Assembly: GCA_017303975.1 (NCBI GenBank)
Contig: JAFLBG010000009.1
Span: 39,308-103,307 of the forward strand
Direction: 5' to 3'
Origin: Bacteroidota bacterium
GTDB lineage: Bacteria; Bacteroidota; Bacteroidia; JAFLBG01
DNA: 64,000 bases
Shown here piece after piece: positions 45,096-53,522 of the stretch. Numbering within the stretch: position 1 is the first letter of the stretch; each line of letters begins with the position of its first letter. The notes beneath the pieces are model-generated. The model worked only from the letters and a program-made list of their open reading frames with translations, searched no databases and was not told where the DNA came from. A program made the translations under genes and the position numbers.

Positions 45096-45650
45096 TTAAT
45101 TAAGCGTGCTGTCTTTTAGGTTGATTGTGCCTTTTATGTTTAAAATTTTATATCTGCTAAAATCTTCGGTAGCCTCTAGACCATCTCCAAAAATTACCTC
45201 TTCTTCTGTTGTTATTTTAACAAATTCGTTAGTAGATATTATTTCTTTACTCTCGTCCCAAATTAAATATTCGGTATTTAATTGTTCGCCCTTTTCGTTT
45301 ATTACTACTACATTCTGTTTGGCTTCCATTGTCCTTTCCAGCTCTCGTCTAATGGCGTATCCACAGGTAAGTCGGGTTTTTACTTTACCATCTGTTTCAT
45401 AAAATTCGAGTTTAACACCTTTGGGCATTTCTATATAGGGCTTTTTGCCTGAAAAATGATCTACTTGAGGGCTCTCGAGTCTTAATTTTGGTTTAGCAGA
45501 ATCAGTATGAAATAAGATAACGTTGGTACTGCTTTCGGTTGGAAAAATCTTGTTTACCGTAACTTGTTCAACATCCTTAATATCGTTTTGACAAGCAGAA
45601 AAAAACAGAAGTACTAGTATTCCAATAAATAAAAAATAAACTGAGCGCAC
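45096..45650 (-). CDS. lptC: LptC-like LPS export lipoprotein
   Basis: A 184-residue protein with a lipoprotein signal peptide ending FFSAC, followed by a beta-rich domain of the LptC/OstA type (VILFHTDSAKPKLRLESP, then GVKLEFYETDGKVKTRLTC). LptC connects the inner-membrane LPS transporter LptBFG with the periplasmic bridge. E. coli LptC is membrane-anchored by a helix; a lipid anchor here is suggested by the lipobox. The start is GTG at 45650, one base after the stop of the upstream barrel gene. Confidence 0.82.
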   Translation of the reverse strand: MRSVYFLFIGILVLLFFSACQNDIKDVEQVTVNKIFPTESSTNVILFHTDSAKPKLRLESPQVDHFSGKKPYIEMPKGVKLEFYETDGKVKTRLTCGYAIRRELERTMEAKQNVVVINEKGEQLNTEYLIWDESKEIISTNEFVKITTEEEVIFGDGLEATEDFSRYKILNIKGTINLKDSTLN

Positions 45651-45651
45651 G

Positions 45652-46977
45652 TTAATTTATTTTTGGTTTTATGAACCAACGGTCATTCAATGTAATACCA
45701 ACAGATACTTTTACAAATTTTTCTTGTATCAAATTATTCTTCGTTGTTCCAGTTTGCCCAACCTCAACACCAATATTTACAAACGAACCTTGCTGTAATT
45801 GTCTGATTCGCGCAACAGGTATTGCAAATCCTGCGCTAACAGCCATTTCTGTTATTTGTGTATTTTTCACTACAAGTGGCAATTGGCTGTACCTAAAGCC
45901 GGCTCTATAGTACACTCTGGAGAGAAAGTTTTTCGACAAATCGGTATTGCCTTTTGGCAAAAATTGCGTACCAATTCTAAAATGATTTGCTTGCTTAAGT
46001 TGATTTACCTCATCAAAGAAGCGGTAGTTTTGCCATGTTTCTATACCATACTCAACACCTAGTGAAAATCCTGTACCCTTAACGAGTGTAACTCCGGTGT
46101 TTATTGACATCGGAAGCTTTACAGCACCTTTCCTATTAGTAAAATTTTCCAAGGTGTCTTGTGCGGATTCAACGTTTAATGCGTTATAGATAAATGTGTT
46201 GCTAACTACGTCATTCTTTGCAGAAACAGATGATTGCAAATTGCCCGCAACACCGAATATTATTTTGGCATTCTCTCTAGATGAATTTCTGCCCATTTTG
46301 CCTACATTGAATGTATATTGTAAACCATAATTCAAAACAACATCACTTATTTTAGTTACGGAGGCTGTTTTCAAACTTAATGCATTGGAATCGTTTGGCA
46401 ACTTAACTTTTCGGGTATTATCAATTTCGCCAAACAATAAAGATGCATTAAAGCCAACCGATAGCTGCTTAATCTTAAATCCATTTCCAAGAAAAACTTT
46501 AGTCAGCCCCCCATTTCCTTCGTAAATGTACTCTACCGGGTAATATCCGCTAACAGCCTTTGTATCGGAAATTTTGTATCCAACATTGCTGTATGGCATT
46601 AGCCCGGCAGCTAATCCCCACCATTTGGTAATTGGAAAAGCAAATGCAACGTATCCAATACCCGGAATATTTTTTTTGCTGCTACCTGTTGATGATTTCA
46701 ACATCAATCTTTTGTTATTACCTGCTGCCTCTATGGTGGTTCTTCTAATTGAGCTATACGATGCAGGATTAAATGGATTTATAAAATACGGACCTAACGA
46801 GTCGTTCTGAATAGCTGCACTTAAACCTGCCATGGCAAAATTCTGATTAACACCCCACGTGTTTATTTCGCCCAAGCCGTAACGAGAATAAGGGGAATTG
46901 GTGCTAGTTTGGGAAAATAGTTGTGTAGAACAAAGAATAATTGTTAGTACAAAAATTTGTTTAGCGATTACTTTCAT
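45652..46977 (-). CDS. Outer membrane beta-barrel protein, FadL/OmpP1-like
   Basis: A 441-residue exported protein (signal peptide ending STQLFSQ) that starts its mature part with NSPYSRYGLGEINTWG and continues with alternating hydrophobic strands and aromatic-rich ends typical of an outer membrane barrel; the last residues, RWFIKPKIN, are close to a barrel-closing strand. The family is common in Bacteroidota between coaX and lptC, which suggests a role in the outer membrane, but no substrate or partner can be named. Its first 17 bases overlap coaX. Confidence 0.75.
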   Translation of the reverse strand: MKVIAKQIFVLTIILCSTQLFSQTSTNSPYSRYGLGEINTWGVNQNFAMAGLSAAIQNDSLGPYFINPFNPASYSSIRRTTIEAAGNNKRLMLKSSTGSSKKNIPGIGYVAFAFPITKWWGLAAGLMPYSNVGYKISDTKAVSGYYPVEYIYEGNGGLTKVFLGNGFKIKQLSVGFNASLLFGEIDNTRKVKLPNDSNALSLKTASVTKISDVVLNYGLQYTFNVGKMGRNSSRENAKIIFGVAGNLQSSVSAKNDVVSNTFIYNALNVESAQDTLENFTNRKGAVKLPMSINTGVTLVKGTGFSLGVEYGIETWQNYRFFDEVNQLKQANHFRIGTQFLPKGNTDLSKNFLSRVYYRAGFRYSQLPLVVKNTQITEMAVSAGFAIPVARIRQLQQGSFVNIGVEVGQTGTTKNNLIQEKFVKVSVGITLNDRWFIKPKIN

Positions 46978-47683
46978 TATACAACAGAATAGTGTTAAGT
47001 CCTTTTAAAATTAGATTTGCATCTGCAAAGATGTTGTTTTTTAATTGTTTCTCAAAAAATGGAGCATCGCCTCCAGTAAGCACGACTTTTACATTTTCGA
47101 ATTGATCATTATACATTTCAATAAAGCCTTTTACTTCCAGCGCACTAGCGGTCATAACTCCCGACAAAATGGAATCTGGGGTATTTGTTCCTATCAATGT
47201 TGAAAAATTAAAATCACTTTCAATTAACGGAAGTTTATCTGTAAAAGTATGTAAGGCTCTTAATCTTATATTAAGTCCGGGAGAAATTGCACCTCCCAAA
47301 TACTCGTTTCTAGTATTTGTAAAGTTATATTTGATGCATGTTCCGGCATCTATGACAAGAGTATTTGAATTTGGAAATATGCTATACGCACCGATAGAAG
47401 CCACCAACCTATCGTTACCTAACGTTACTTTAGTTTGGTATAAATTTTTAAGTGGGATTTTAGTTGTATAGTCAAACTCCAAAACTGGTATAGAGCTGGG
47501 AACGTTAGATTTAAACTCTTGGGAATTGACAACAGAAGACACTCCAATTTGCTTGATTGGATATTTTTTAATTACTGCAGGTAAATCGGCATACTTAGCA
47601 ATAACAAACGATTCCTTTAAAATACTACCATCAAATATACCGGCTTTGATGCGTGTATTACCTATATCTAGTGTTAAATTCAA
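46961..47683 (-). CDS. coaX: CoaX, type III pantothenate kinase
   Basis: CoaX phosphorylates pantothenate in the first step of CoA synthesis. The 240-residue protein has the phosphate-binding block LDIGNTRIKAG at its N-terminus, GNDRLVASIGAY, DAGTCIKYNF and GGAISPGL, all family motifs. The start was placed at TTG 47683 (MNLTLDIG). A TTG at 47707 would add eight residues but would overlap a perfect -7 box at 47705-47712, so the shorter form is more likely. Confidence 0.9.
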   Translation of the reverse strand: MNLTLDIGNTRIKAGIFDGSILKESFVIAKYADLPAVIKKYPIKQIGVSSVVNSQEFKSNVPSSIPVLEFDYTTKIPLKNLYQTKVTLGNDRLVASIGAYSIFPNSNTLVIDAGTCIKYNFTNTRNEYLGGAISPGLNIRLRALHTFTDKLPLIESDFNFSTLIGTNTPDSILSGVMTASALEVKGFIEMYNDQFENVKVVLTGGDAPFFEKQLKNNIFADANLILKGLNTILLYNESNR

Positions 47684-47704
47684 GTTGGTTTGTTTTTGCA
47701 GGCA

Positions 47705-47712
47705 CAAAAATA
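47705..47712 (-). promoter_or_regulatory. -7 element of the coaX promoter
   Basis: TATTTTTG on the minus strand matches TAnnTTTG. It lies 21 bases before the chosen TTG start of coaX, and it helps decide that start. No clear -33 element. Confidence 0.45.
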
Positions 47713-47801
47713 AACTTTAAAGTGTGGTTCCTGCTATCTAGTTTGAATTTATTGGAAATTAATAATTGGCAGAAATAATTTTAAAAATCGGAAAATAGTG
47801 T

Positions 47802-47809
47802 TACATTTG
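47802..47809 (+). promoter_or_regulatory. -7 element of the tRNA-Phe promoter
   Basis: TACATTTG fits TAnnTTTG exactly and ends 16 bases before the first base of the tRNA, a usual distance for a short tRNA leader. Confidence 0.55.
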
Positions 47810-47825
47810 TCGCCCGTTAAGGTAT

Positions 47826-47898
47826 GGTGCGGTAGCTCAGTTGGTAGAGCAAAGGACTGAAAATCCTTGTGTCGGGGGTTCGAAACCCTCCCACACCA
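47826..47898 (+). tRNA. tRNA-Phe (anticodon GAA)
   Basis: A 73-base cloverleaf: acceptor GGTGCGG with CCACACC, D arm GCTC/GAGC, anticodon arm AAGGA/TCCTT around CTGAAAA (anticodon GAA), five-base variable loop GTGTC, T arm GGGGG/CCCTC around TTCGAAA, discriminator A. The 3' CCA is not encoded. Pair 5-68 in the acceptor stem is C and A, a mismatch. Confidence 0.93.
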
Positions 47899-47934
47899 CG
47901 GTTAAATTTTAAATAAAAACTAAAAAAAGTAATT

Positions 47935-48612
47935 ATGAAAAAAGTAAAAATCCTTTCTATTATTGCATTAGCAGGCGTATTGTTTGCAGTTTCTTGTAAA
48001 AAAGAGGACACAACAGCTCCGGTAATTACCCTTAAAGGTGATGCAAGCGTTAACCACGTTTTAAATACTACCTACACCGATGCAGGAGCAACTGCCAGCG
48101 ATGACGAAGATGGAGATATCTCTACGCTTATTGAAGTTACAGGAAGTGTAAACAAAGATTTGGCAGGAACATACACATTGACATACAAAGCTACTGACCA
48201 AGCAGGAAATACGGCTGAAGAAACAAGAACTGTTATTGTTTATAATGAGGCGAATACATACGCAGGTAATTATAGTGTAGTTGACGTTGCTCCTTATCCA
48301 GCAGGTACTTCAACAAATTACTCTGAAGTAATTTCCGCTTCAAGCACTCAAAATCGTGTTGTTTCTTGTACAAAATTTGGTAATTATGTAAACGGAACCG
48401 CAAGTTTCATGATTAATGCTAACGGAACGATATCTGTTTCTACTCAAACTGTAGTTTGTGGTAACCCATCTGCATCAAGACAATTTAGTGATGCAAATGT
48501 TCCTACAACAAGTACTGTAACAACTGGTTCTTCTATTGTATTGACAATTGATTATAGAGAAGTAGTTGGTTCATCTAACATTGTAGCTAGAGGTACTTAT
48601 ACTAAAAACTAA
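47935..48612 (+). CDS. Lipoprotein with DUF5011/HYR-like Ig domain
   Basis: A 225-residue lipoprotein; the signal peptide ends in lipobox AVSC followed by KKEDTT. Residues about 28-105 ([10 protein letters not shown] to RTVIVYNEA) form an Ig-like DUF5011 domain with the typical DDEDGDIS and [14 protein letters not shown] motifs. The second half is Ser/Thr/Val-rich beta structure without a recognised family, common at the C-terminus of Bacteroidota surface lipoproteins. It begins 36 bp after the tRNA and may share its transcript. A strong terminator follows. Confidence 0.78.
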   Translation: MKKVKILSIIALAGVLFAVSCKKEDTTAPVITLKGDASVNHVLNTTYTDAGATASDDEDGDISTLIEVTGSVNKDLAGTYTLTYKATDQAGNTAEETRTVIVYNEANTYAGNYSVVDVAPYPAGTSTNYSEVISASSTQNRVVSCTKFGNYVNGTASFMINANGTISVSTQTVVCGNPSASRQFSDANVPTTSTVTTGSSIVLTIDYREVVGSSNIVARGTYTKN

Positions 48613-48623
48613 TTTTGGAATAT

Positions 48624-48670
48624 AAAAAAAAGAGTCCCGAACTACTAAGTAGTTCGGGACTCTTTTTTTT
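48624..48670. terminator. Bidirectional terminator, 15-bp perfect stem
   Basis: A seven-base A-tract, a perfect 15-bp stem (48631-48645 with 48649-48663), loop TAA, then a run of eight T. It lies between the convergent lipoprotein and CoA-binding protein genes. Confidence 0.92.
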
Positions 48671-48673
48671 ATA

Positions 48674-49036
48674 TTAATAAGTCCCCACAGACAGCATTAC
48701 TAGCGTACATGCATTATCCACTTCAATCCCACTTTCTTGCGCCATTTTCTCGAATTCCGCATTCTCTGCTCCCGGATTAAATATAATGCGTTTGGGGTTT
48801 AAGCTTAAAATATAGTTGTACAAAGGCGGCTGATTTTTTGCACCTACATACATTGTTACAGTATCTATTTCCGGAAATACTTCTTGGCTATCTGTTATTG
48901 ACACACCCTGTACTTCGCCTTTTTTAAGGCCATAAGCTACTACCGGATGATTGTACTCTAGTAGCTTACGAATAGCTTTGTTAGAATACCGCTCCGGATT
49001 TTCGGATGCACCAACAACCAATGTTTTTTTTGACAT
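48674..49036 (-). CDS. CoA-binding domain protein (YccU-like)
   Basis: A 120-residue single-domain Rossmann protein of the CoA-binding type: VVGASENPERYSNKA at the N-terminus, VVAYGLKKGEVQG, DTVTMYVGAKNQPP, and IIFNPGAEN. These are the motifs of stand-alone CoA-binding proteins, related to the N-terminal part of succinyl-CoA synthetase alpha. Specific function is not known. It is encoded 11 bp after the MFS transporter gene and ends next to a hairpin terminator. Confidence 0.82.
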   Translation of the reverse strand: MSKKTLVVGASENPERYSNKAIRKLLEYNHPVVAYGLKKGEVQGVSITDSQEVFPEIDTVTMYVGAKNQPPLYNYILSLNPKRIIFNPGAENAEFEKMAQESGIEVDNACTLVMLSVGTY

Positions 49037-49047
49037 GTTTTTGTTTT

Positions 49048-50346
49048 CTATTTTTCTACGAAATTTAAATCATCGCTAAACGTTTCTTTCACAGAAAGTA
49101 TAGCGTACATAGCCAATACAATACACAAAACGCCCACACAGAGCGCACTATATACTTTTCCATTCCCATCACCAAACAAAGTTTCTAAAAATTTATAGAG
49201 CAATGTAATTGGCACAACAGCTCCTCTTACAAAATTAGGTACCGTATTGGTTACAGTAGAACGGATATTTGTGCCAAATTGTTCGGACGCAATTGTTACA
49301 AATAATGCCCAGTAGCCGGTTGCAGTTCCCAATAAAAAACACATGAAATAAAACCAAACGGTAGATTTAGTAAGGGGAAATAAAAACAAAACAATTAAAA
49401 GTGAAGAGGCAATTAGGTAACCCACCACTACTTTTTTTCGTGTTTTAAACCATTGACTAAGCAAGCCACTTACCAAATCGCCAAAAGACAGACCAATGTA
49501 GGCATACATAATTGCGGTGCCAGTTACTACATTTTCTATTCCAATTTGCTTAGTTATACTAACCGATAAAGCAATTAAAATTCCAATGATATACCATATT
49601 GGAAGGCCAATTAAAACACAACTTAAATACTTTTTAAATATTTTTCTATCAGAAAACAACATGAAAAAATTTCCTTTTAAAACAACTGTACTTGCCTCTA
49701 TTGCTTTATACATACCAGATTCTAACGTTCCTACTCTAAGTATCAACAATAGTAATCCCAACATCCCTCCTACTAAATAAGCTGTTTGCCAACCCACAAA
49801 TGTAGTGCCCAACACTTCATTTAAACAACGTGCTACAACTTCGCCTTCCTTACCCACTACAGAAGCGAATACTGCACCTAGAGCTCCAAACGTAACAATA
49901 ATCATGGTTCCGTAGCCTCGGTGTTCTTTGCTCATGGTTTCTACCACAAGGGTAATTCCGGCTCCCAGCTCTCCTGCTAATCCCACTCCTGCAACAAATC
50001 GAACAATGGAATACGTTGTTAAATCGCCAACTGGTACAAATGCATTTATAATATTAGCGGCCGAATACAATAAAATAGATCCGAACAAAACAGACAATCT
50101 TCCTTTTTTATCTCCCAAAATTCCCCATAAAATTCCGCCAATCATCATACCTATCATTTGCCAATTGAAAAGTAAAATTTCATTTTTTTCGTATGCCGAT
50201 CCGCCAAGCTGTAGGTATTCCAGACTCGCTTTTTTTACCACATTAAACAAGACTAAGTCATATATATCTACAAAATAACCTAGCGATGCAACAATGACTA
50301 ATGTGTTAAAAGGATTTTTAGTTGTACCGTTAGTTATATTAGACAT
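49048..50346 (-). CDS. MFS transporter
   Basis: A 432-residue permease with about 12 membrane helices. The MFS loop motif appears as GDKKGRLS after the second helix, with ELGAGITLVVETMSKEHRGYG before the sixth. The fit is to the sugar-porter/metabolite:proton symporter group. No substrate can be assigned. The gene is followed by the CoA-binding protein gene and divergent from THX. Confidence 0.85.
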   Translation of the reverse strand: MSNITNGTTKNPFNTLVIVASLGYFVDIYDLVLFNVVKKASLEYLQLGGSAYEKNEILLFNWQMIGMMIGGILWGILGDKKGRLSVLFGSILLYSAANIINAFVPVGDLTTYSIVRFVAGVGLAGELGAGITLVVETMSKEHRGYGTMIIVTFGALGAVFASVVGKEGEVVARCLNEVLGTTFVGWQTAYLVGGMLGLLLLILRVGTLESGMYKAIEASTVVLKGNFFMLFSDRKIFKKYLSCVLIGLPIWYIIGILIALSVSITKQIGIENVVTGTAIMYAYIGLSFGDLVSGLLSQWFKTRKKVVVGYLIASSLLIVLFLFPLTKSTVWFYFMCFLLGTATGYWALFVTIASEQFGTNIRSTVTNTVPNFVRGAVVPITLLYKFLETLFGDGNGKVYSALCVGVLCIVLAMYAILSVKETFSDDLNFVEK

Positions 50347-50408
50347 GTATTATTAAATTTTTATTTTTACTTTTATCGAAACAATATATAAACATAAAAA
50401 AAATTACT

Positions 50409-50600
50409 ATGGGAAAAGGAGATAAAAAATCTAAAAAAGGAAAAATCTTTAAAGGGTCTTATGGAGTTAGTCGTCCACGTAAAAAGAAAAAAACAGTAGT
50501 TAGCAAACCTGCTGCTAAAAAAGCTGCACCTAAAGCGGAAGAAAAGAAAGCCGCACCAAAAAAAGCTACTGCAAAAAAAGCAACTAAAAAAGCTGAATAG
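50409..50600 (+). CDS. Ribosomal protein THX with a Lys/Ala-rich tail
   Basis: A 63-residue, very basic protein. The first half, MGKGDKKSKKGKIFKGSYG then RPRKKK, is the sequence of bacterial THX, a small peptide buried in the head of the 30S subunit. Thermus THX is under 30 residues long; here a tail of AAPK/KKA-type repeats adds about 33 residues, resembling histone H1-like tails. Such extended THX proteins are annotated in Bacteroidota. A perfect hairpin terminator follows the gene. Confidence 0.88.
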   Translation: MGKGDKKSKKGKIFKGSYGVSRPRKKKKTVVSKPAAKKAAPKAEEKKAAPKKATAKKATKKAE

Positions 50601-50619
50601 AATTTAGCCACAACTTATA

Positions 50620-50664
50620 ACAAAACGAGAGCAGCCCGAGTTATTCGGGCTGCTCTCGTTTTGT
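50620..50664. terminator. Bidirectional terminator, 20-bp perfect stem
   Basis: A perfect 20-bp stem (50620-50639 with 50645-50664) around loop GTTAT; the outer stem is AAAA/TTTT, giving T-tracts in both directions. It separates convergent THX and the leucine-rich-repeat gene. Confidence 0.92.
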
Positions 50665-50676
50665 ATATGCTACTTA

Positions 50677-53325
50677 TTATTTCGCAATTACTTTTCCGGA
50701 GCTTATTAATTCTTCATCTCCGTACACTTTGTAAATATATACGCCACTGATAAGCGCTTGTTGTATGTTTACTTTTTGCAAGTTGCCTCCTGTTTGCGAT
50801 AATAATTGTTTACCAACAATATCGTACAATTCAAAGCGTGTTTGTTTGTATTGCCCTCCAACACTTACGTTCAACTCATTTGTAAATGGATTAGGATATA
50901 AGTTTACATTGCTAGTGTTGTTGTAATGCTTGCTAACACCTAACAATATTGGGTCTTTGTAGATTTCTACATTGGCAACATTGGTAATGATAGGTGTGTT
51001 GTAATCGAAGTAGATATACGCTTTGTTATCAATGTCAGTACCTACAGGGTTGTTAGGTTGTTGTTTTATTTTAAACTTCACAAACCCTTGACTTTTGATA
51101 CTATCCACACTTGCAGGCAATAGGTTGATGTTATTGAACTTGAAGATTACTTCATTTGCGCCCCACAACTGCATTTGGTAAGGATGGCTGCTTACACCGG
51201 GTTCGATTGTTTTGATGTCTAAATGAGCCACATCAATACTATCAGACAAAGTAACTATATAAGCTGTATCATTACCGGTATTTTGGAATTGAATTGTGTA
51301 TTCTAATTCATCATTGTTGTAGACATAATTGTTGCTGGTAAATCCAGCGGGCATTACTTTCTTATCGTTTGGATCGTATGAGTTTACCAATTGAATACAC
51401 GATGTTTCAACATACGCATCCCAATCGTCAGGAGAAACGCTCGTTACATGGCCTGTGGAAGGATTAGTACCACCGCACAATTCCACAATAGCACGAGGAC
51501 GGCTATTTCCGGGAGCTCCAGGCTCTTGATCAACTTCTAAACGGTACGTTTTGCCGGTAACCGCTACTGAGTAGTTAAATACGGCTAAAGAATTAAGTGC
51601 AGGCATATTGGGGTTCATCACCAATAAGTCATCTTCATAAACCCTAAACTGCTTACCGCCTCCCATATTGCCAGTACCAATGTTTTCAATTTGAAAGTCG
51701 ATACTTGTTCCGTTGCAGTTTCCATTTACTTTTAAAAATGCCTTACTCCAATTGCTGCTGGCTTGGTAGCAAGCAGTATCTATTGGGAATATGGTAGCAG
51801 TAGCGCATACAGCTTGGTTTAAAACTCCATTTACATCTACCGAATCGGTAATTATAAATGTGCCACAATCCATCGCATTGATAGTTCCAATTGTAAATGT
51901 GTAGGTGTGTGTGGCATTATTAACTCCACTCCATGGCAATGTACTACTAAGTGGGAATACTTCTGGAGCGAAAGTAATTTCAATGTATGCATTGCTTACG
52001 GCTGAAACACCATTGTTGCAATAGTTTACGTAATATTGGTTTGTTGTAATCCCTACACGTTGGCGCACAGTTGCAATGTCTACACTTAAGTAGTTACAAC
52101 TATCTACTTGAACAGGGAAATCAATGTTTGAAATAGAGTTGTTTAGGCTTGTAACGATTACTGTATAAGGAATACCGGAGCATATAGCTCCATTATAAAA
52201 TTGGTTGTTTACATGAGATACATTATAAACACCGGTATCAATATTTGAATAGTAATATCCATTGCTATCAGTGGTTGCATAAAATGTAGATGCGCCTTTT
52301 TGCAATTCAATAATTCTATTTTTTAGTAATAATTCTCCGTTATCGTACTGACAATTAGAGTTGGTATCGTGGAAAGCTAAACCACTTATATTAGCATAAG
52401 TACATGCATTGTTTGCCGGAGTGCAAATAGGCAAACTAACAACAACACTACCCTGAAAAATAGGCTGAACAGGTTGATTAGGAATACAGCTAATACTTAA
52501 AGGTATAGTGTAGCCATTGCTACCTAATACCGAGGGTAAAATAGGTAAACAGGCAATGGGGTTGCTCGCACAGTTTAAGTAACTTAGTGAATTGGGGAGT
52601 GTTGGCAAACTGATAAGTTGATTATTCGAACAGTGTAAAGCCAATAATGATGCTGGAAGTGATGGCAAGCTAGTTAGTAAATTGTTGGCACAGTCTAGTG
52701 TGTTCAGCGAATTTGGCAATGTAGGTAAAGAGGAAAGTTGATTGCTCGAACATTCTAGATAGTATAATCCAGAGGGGAGTGAGGGCAAAACGGTAAGTTG
52801 ATTATCGGAACAACTTAATGACCATAATGCAGAGGGTAATGATGGCAAATTAGAAAGCTGATTCTTTTGGCAGTAAAGGCTTATTAAAGATAATGGAAGA
52901 GAAGGAATGCTTGTAAGTTGATTATAAAAGCACTGTAAGTTTAACAAGGAAGAAGGCAGTGTCGGCAAATTAGTAAGTTGATTCCACCCACACTTAAGAT
53001 ATTTTAAAGTTGGGGGTAATGATGGTAAACTAGAAAGCTGATTACTATCGCACGATAACTGTATTAAAGATGTGAAATATTGCACTCCAGTTAAATCTGA
53101 AATATTTAGAGCCGTTACATCTAATATAGTATCCGTTAATACTGGACCGCACTGTGTATTCAACGAATCATTATTGGGTCCCACCATACAACTTGCATAA
53201 TTTGTTTGTAGGTAGGTTTTAAAATTAGGATCTGGAATAAACACATTTTGTGCATTTAGTTTCACTAAACAAAGCCAAGCCGCTATCGCAAACATTAGCT
53301 TTTGGGGTAATCTTCTTGTTTTCAT
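50677..53325 (-). CDS. Leucine-rich-repeat surface protein with T9SS type A sorting domain
   Basis: An 882-residue secreted protein. Signal peptide 1-26; a short cap region with IPDPNFKTYLQ; nine 20-residue leucine-rich repeats (about 90-269) of consensus LxCxxNQLxxLPxLPxxLxx; a SdrD/CarboxypepD-like region (ISGLAFHDTNSNCQYDNGE); a conserved domain with NDKKVMPAG and LEYTIQFQNTGNDTA; and a type A sorting domain from NLYPNPFTNELNV to the end. The repeats are of the 20-residue type known from YopM and IpaH, with a Cys at the position usually held by a hydrophobic residue. Likely a cell-surface binding protein; no ligand can be named. Confidence 0.88.
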   Translation of the reverse strand: MKTRRLPQKLMFAIAAWLCLVKLNAQNVFIPDPNFKTYLQTNYASCMVGPNNDSLNTQCGPVLTDTILDVTALNISDLTGVQYFTSLIQLSCDSNQLSSLPSLPPTLKYLKCGWNQLTNLPTLPSSLLNLQCFYNQLTSIPSLPLSLISLYCQKNQLSNLPSLPSALWSLSCSDNQLTVLPSLPSGLYYLECSSNQLSSLPTLPNSLNTLDCANNLLTSLPSLPASLLALHCSNNQLISLPTLPNSLSYLNCASNPIACLPILPSVLGSNGYTIPLSISCIPNQPVQPIFQGSVVVSLPICTPANNACTYANISGLAFHDTNSNCQYDNGELLLKNRIIELQKGASTFYATTDSNGYYYSNIDTGVYNVSHVNNQFYNGAICSGIPYTVIVTSLNNSISNIDFPVQVDSCNYLSVDIATVRQRVGITTNQYYVNYCNNGVSAVSNAYIEITFAPEVFPLSSTLPWSGVNNATHTYTFTIGTINAMDCGTFIITDSVDVNGVLNQAVCATATIFPIDTACYQASSNWSKAFLKVNGNCNGTSIDFQIENIGTGNMGGGKQFRVYEDDLLVMNPNMPALNSLAVFNYSVAVTGKTYRLEVDQEPGAPGNSRPRAIVELCGGTNPSTGHVTSVSPDDWDAYVETSCIQLVNSYDPNDKKVMPAGFTSNNYVYNNDELEYTIQFQNTGNDTAYIVTLSDSIDVAHLDIKTIEPGVSSHPYQMQLWGANEVIFKFNNINLLPASVDSIKSQGFVKFKIKQQPNNPVGTDIDNKAYIYFDYNTPIITNVANVEIYKDPILLGVSKHYNNTSNVNLYPNPFTNELNVSVGGQYKQTRFELYDIVGKQLLSQTGGNLQKVNIQQALISGVYIYKVYGDEELISSGKVIAK
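52519..53058 (-). repeat. Nine 60-bp tandem leucine-rich-repeat units (coding)
   Basis: An exact 60-bp period, seen in the regular return of the segment coding for NQL. Units differ at many positions, so the array is stable at the DNA level. It is protein-coding and not a CRISPR. Confidence 0.88.
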
Positions 53326-53421
53326 AATTCTCTATTTATTAGTTATTGTAATTTTTACTTCTTATCACACTACAAACTTCGTATAAGAAACACTTTACAA
53401 CAATAAATTAATATTACTATT

Positions 53422-53474
53422 GTTACATTTACAAAAATTATATTAGCAAACAATATAATTATAATATATTGTTT
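53422..53474 (+). promoter_or_regulatory. Promoter-like region with inverted repeat upstream of the helical protein gene
   Basis: GTTACA (53422-53427), TATATTAGCA (53439-53448) and TATAATTATAAT (53454-53465) are shared in the same order with the region before the gene at 56490. Overlapping them is an inverted repeat with 10-base arms (53448-53457 and 53465-53474) and a 7-base spacer. It lies 48 bases before the ATG at 53523. Confidence 0.4.
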
Positions 53475-53522
53475 ATCAAATATTTAAAATATCATTATTT
53501 TTATAAATGTTATTTAAATTAT

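Noticed and set aside
50409..50600. Histone H1-like or HU-like DNA-binding protein
   Set aside because: The N-terminal half matches ribosomal protein THX; only the tail is histone-like.
52519..53058. Regular 60-bp repeats considered as a CRISPR array
   Set aside because: The repeats are continuous without unique spacers, keep an open frame and translate to leucine-rich repeats.
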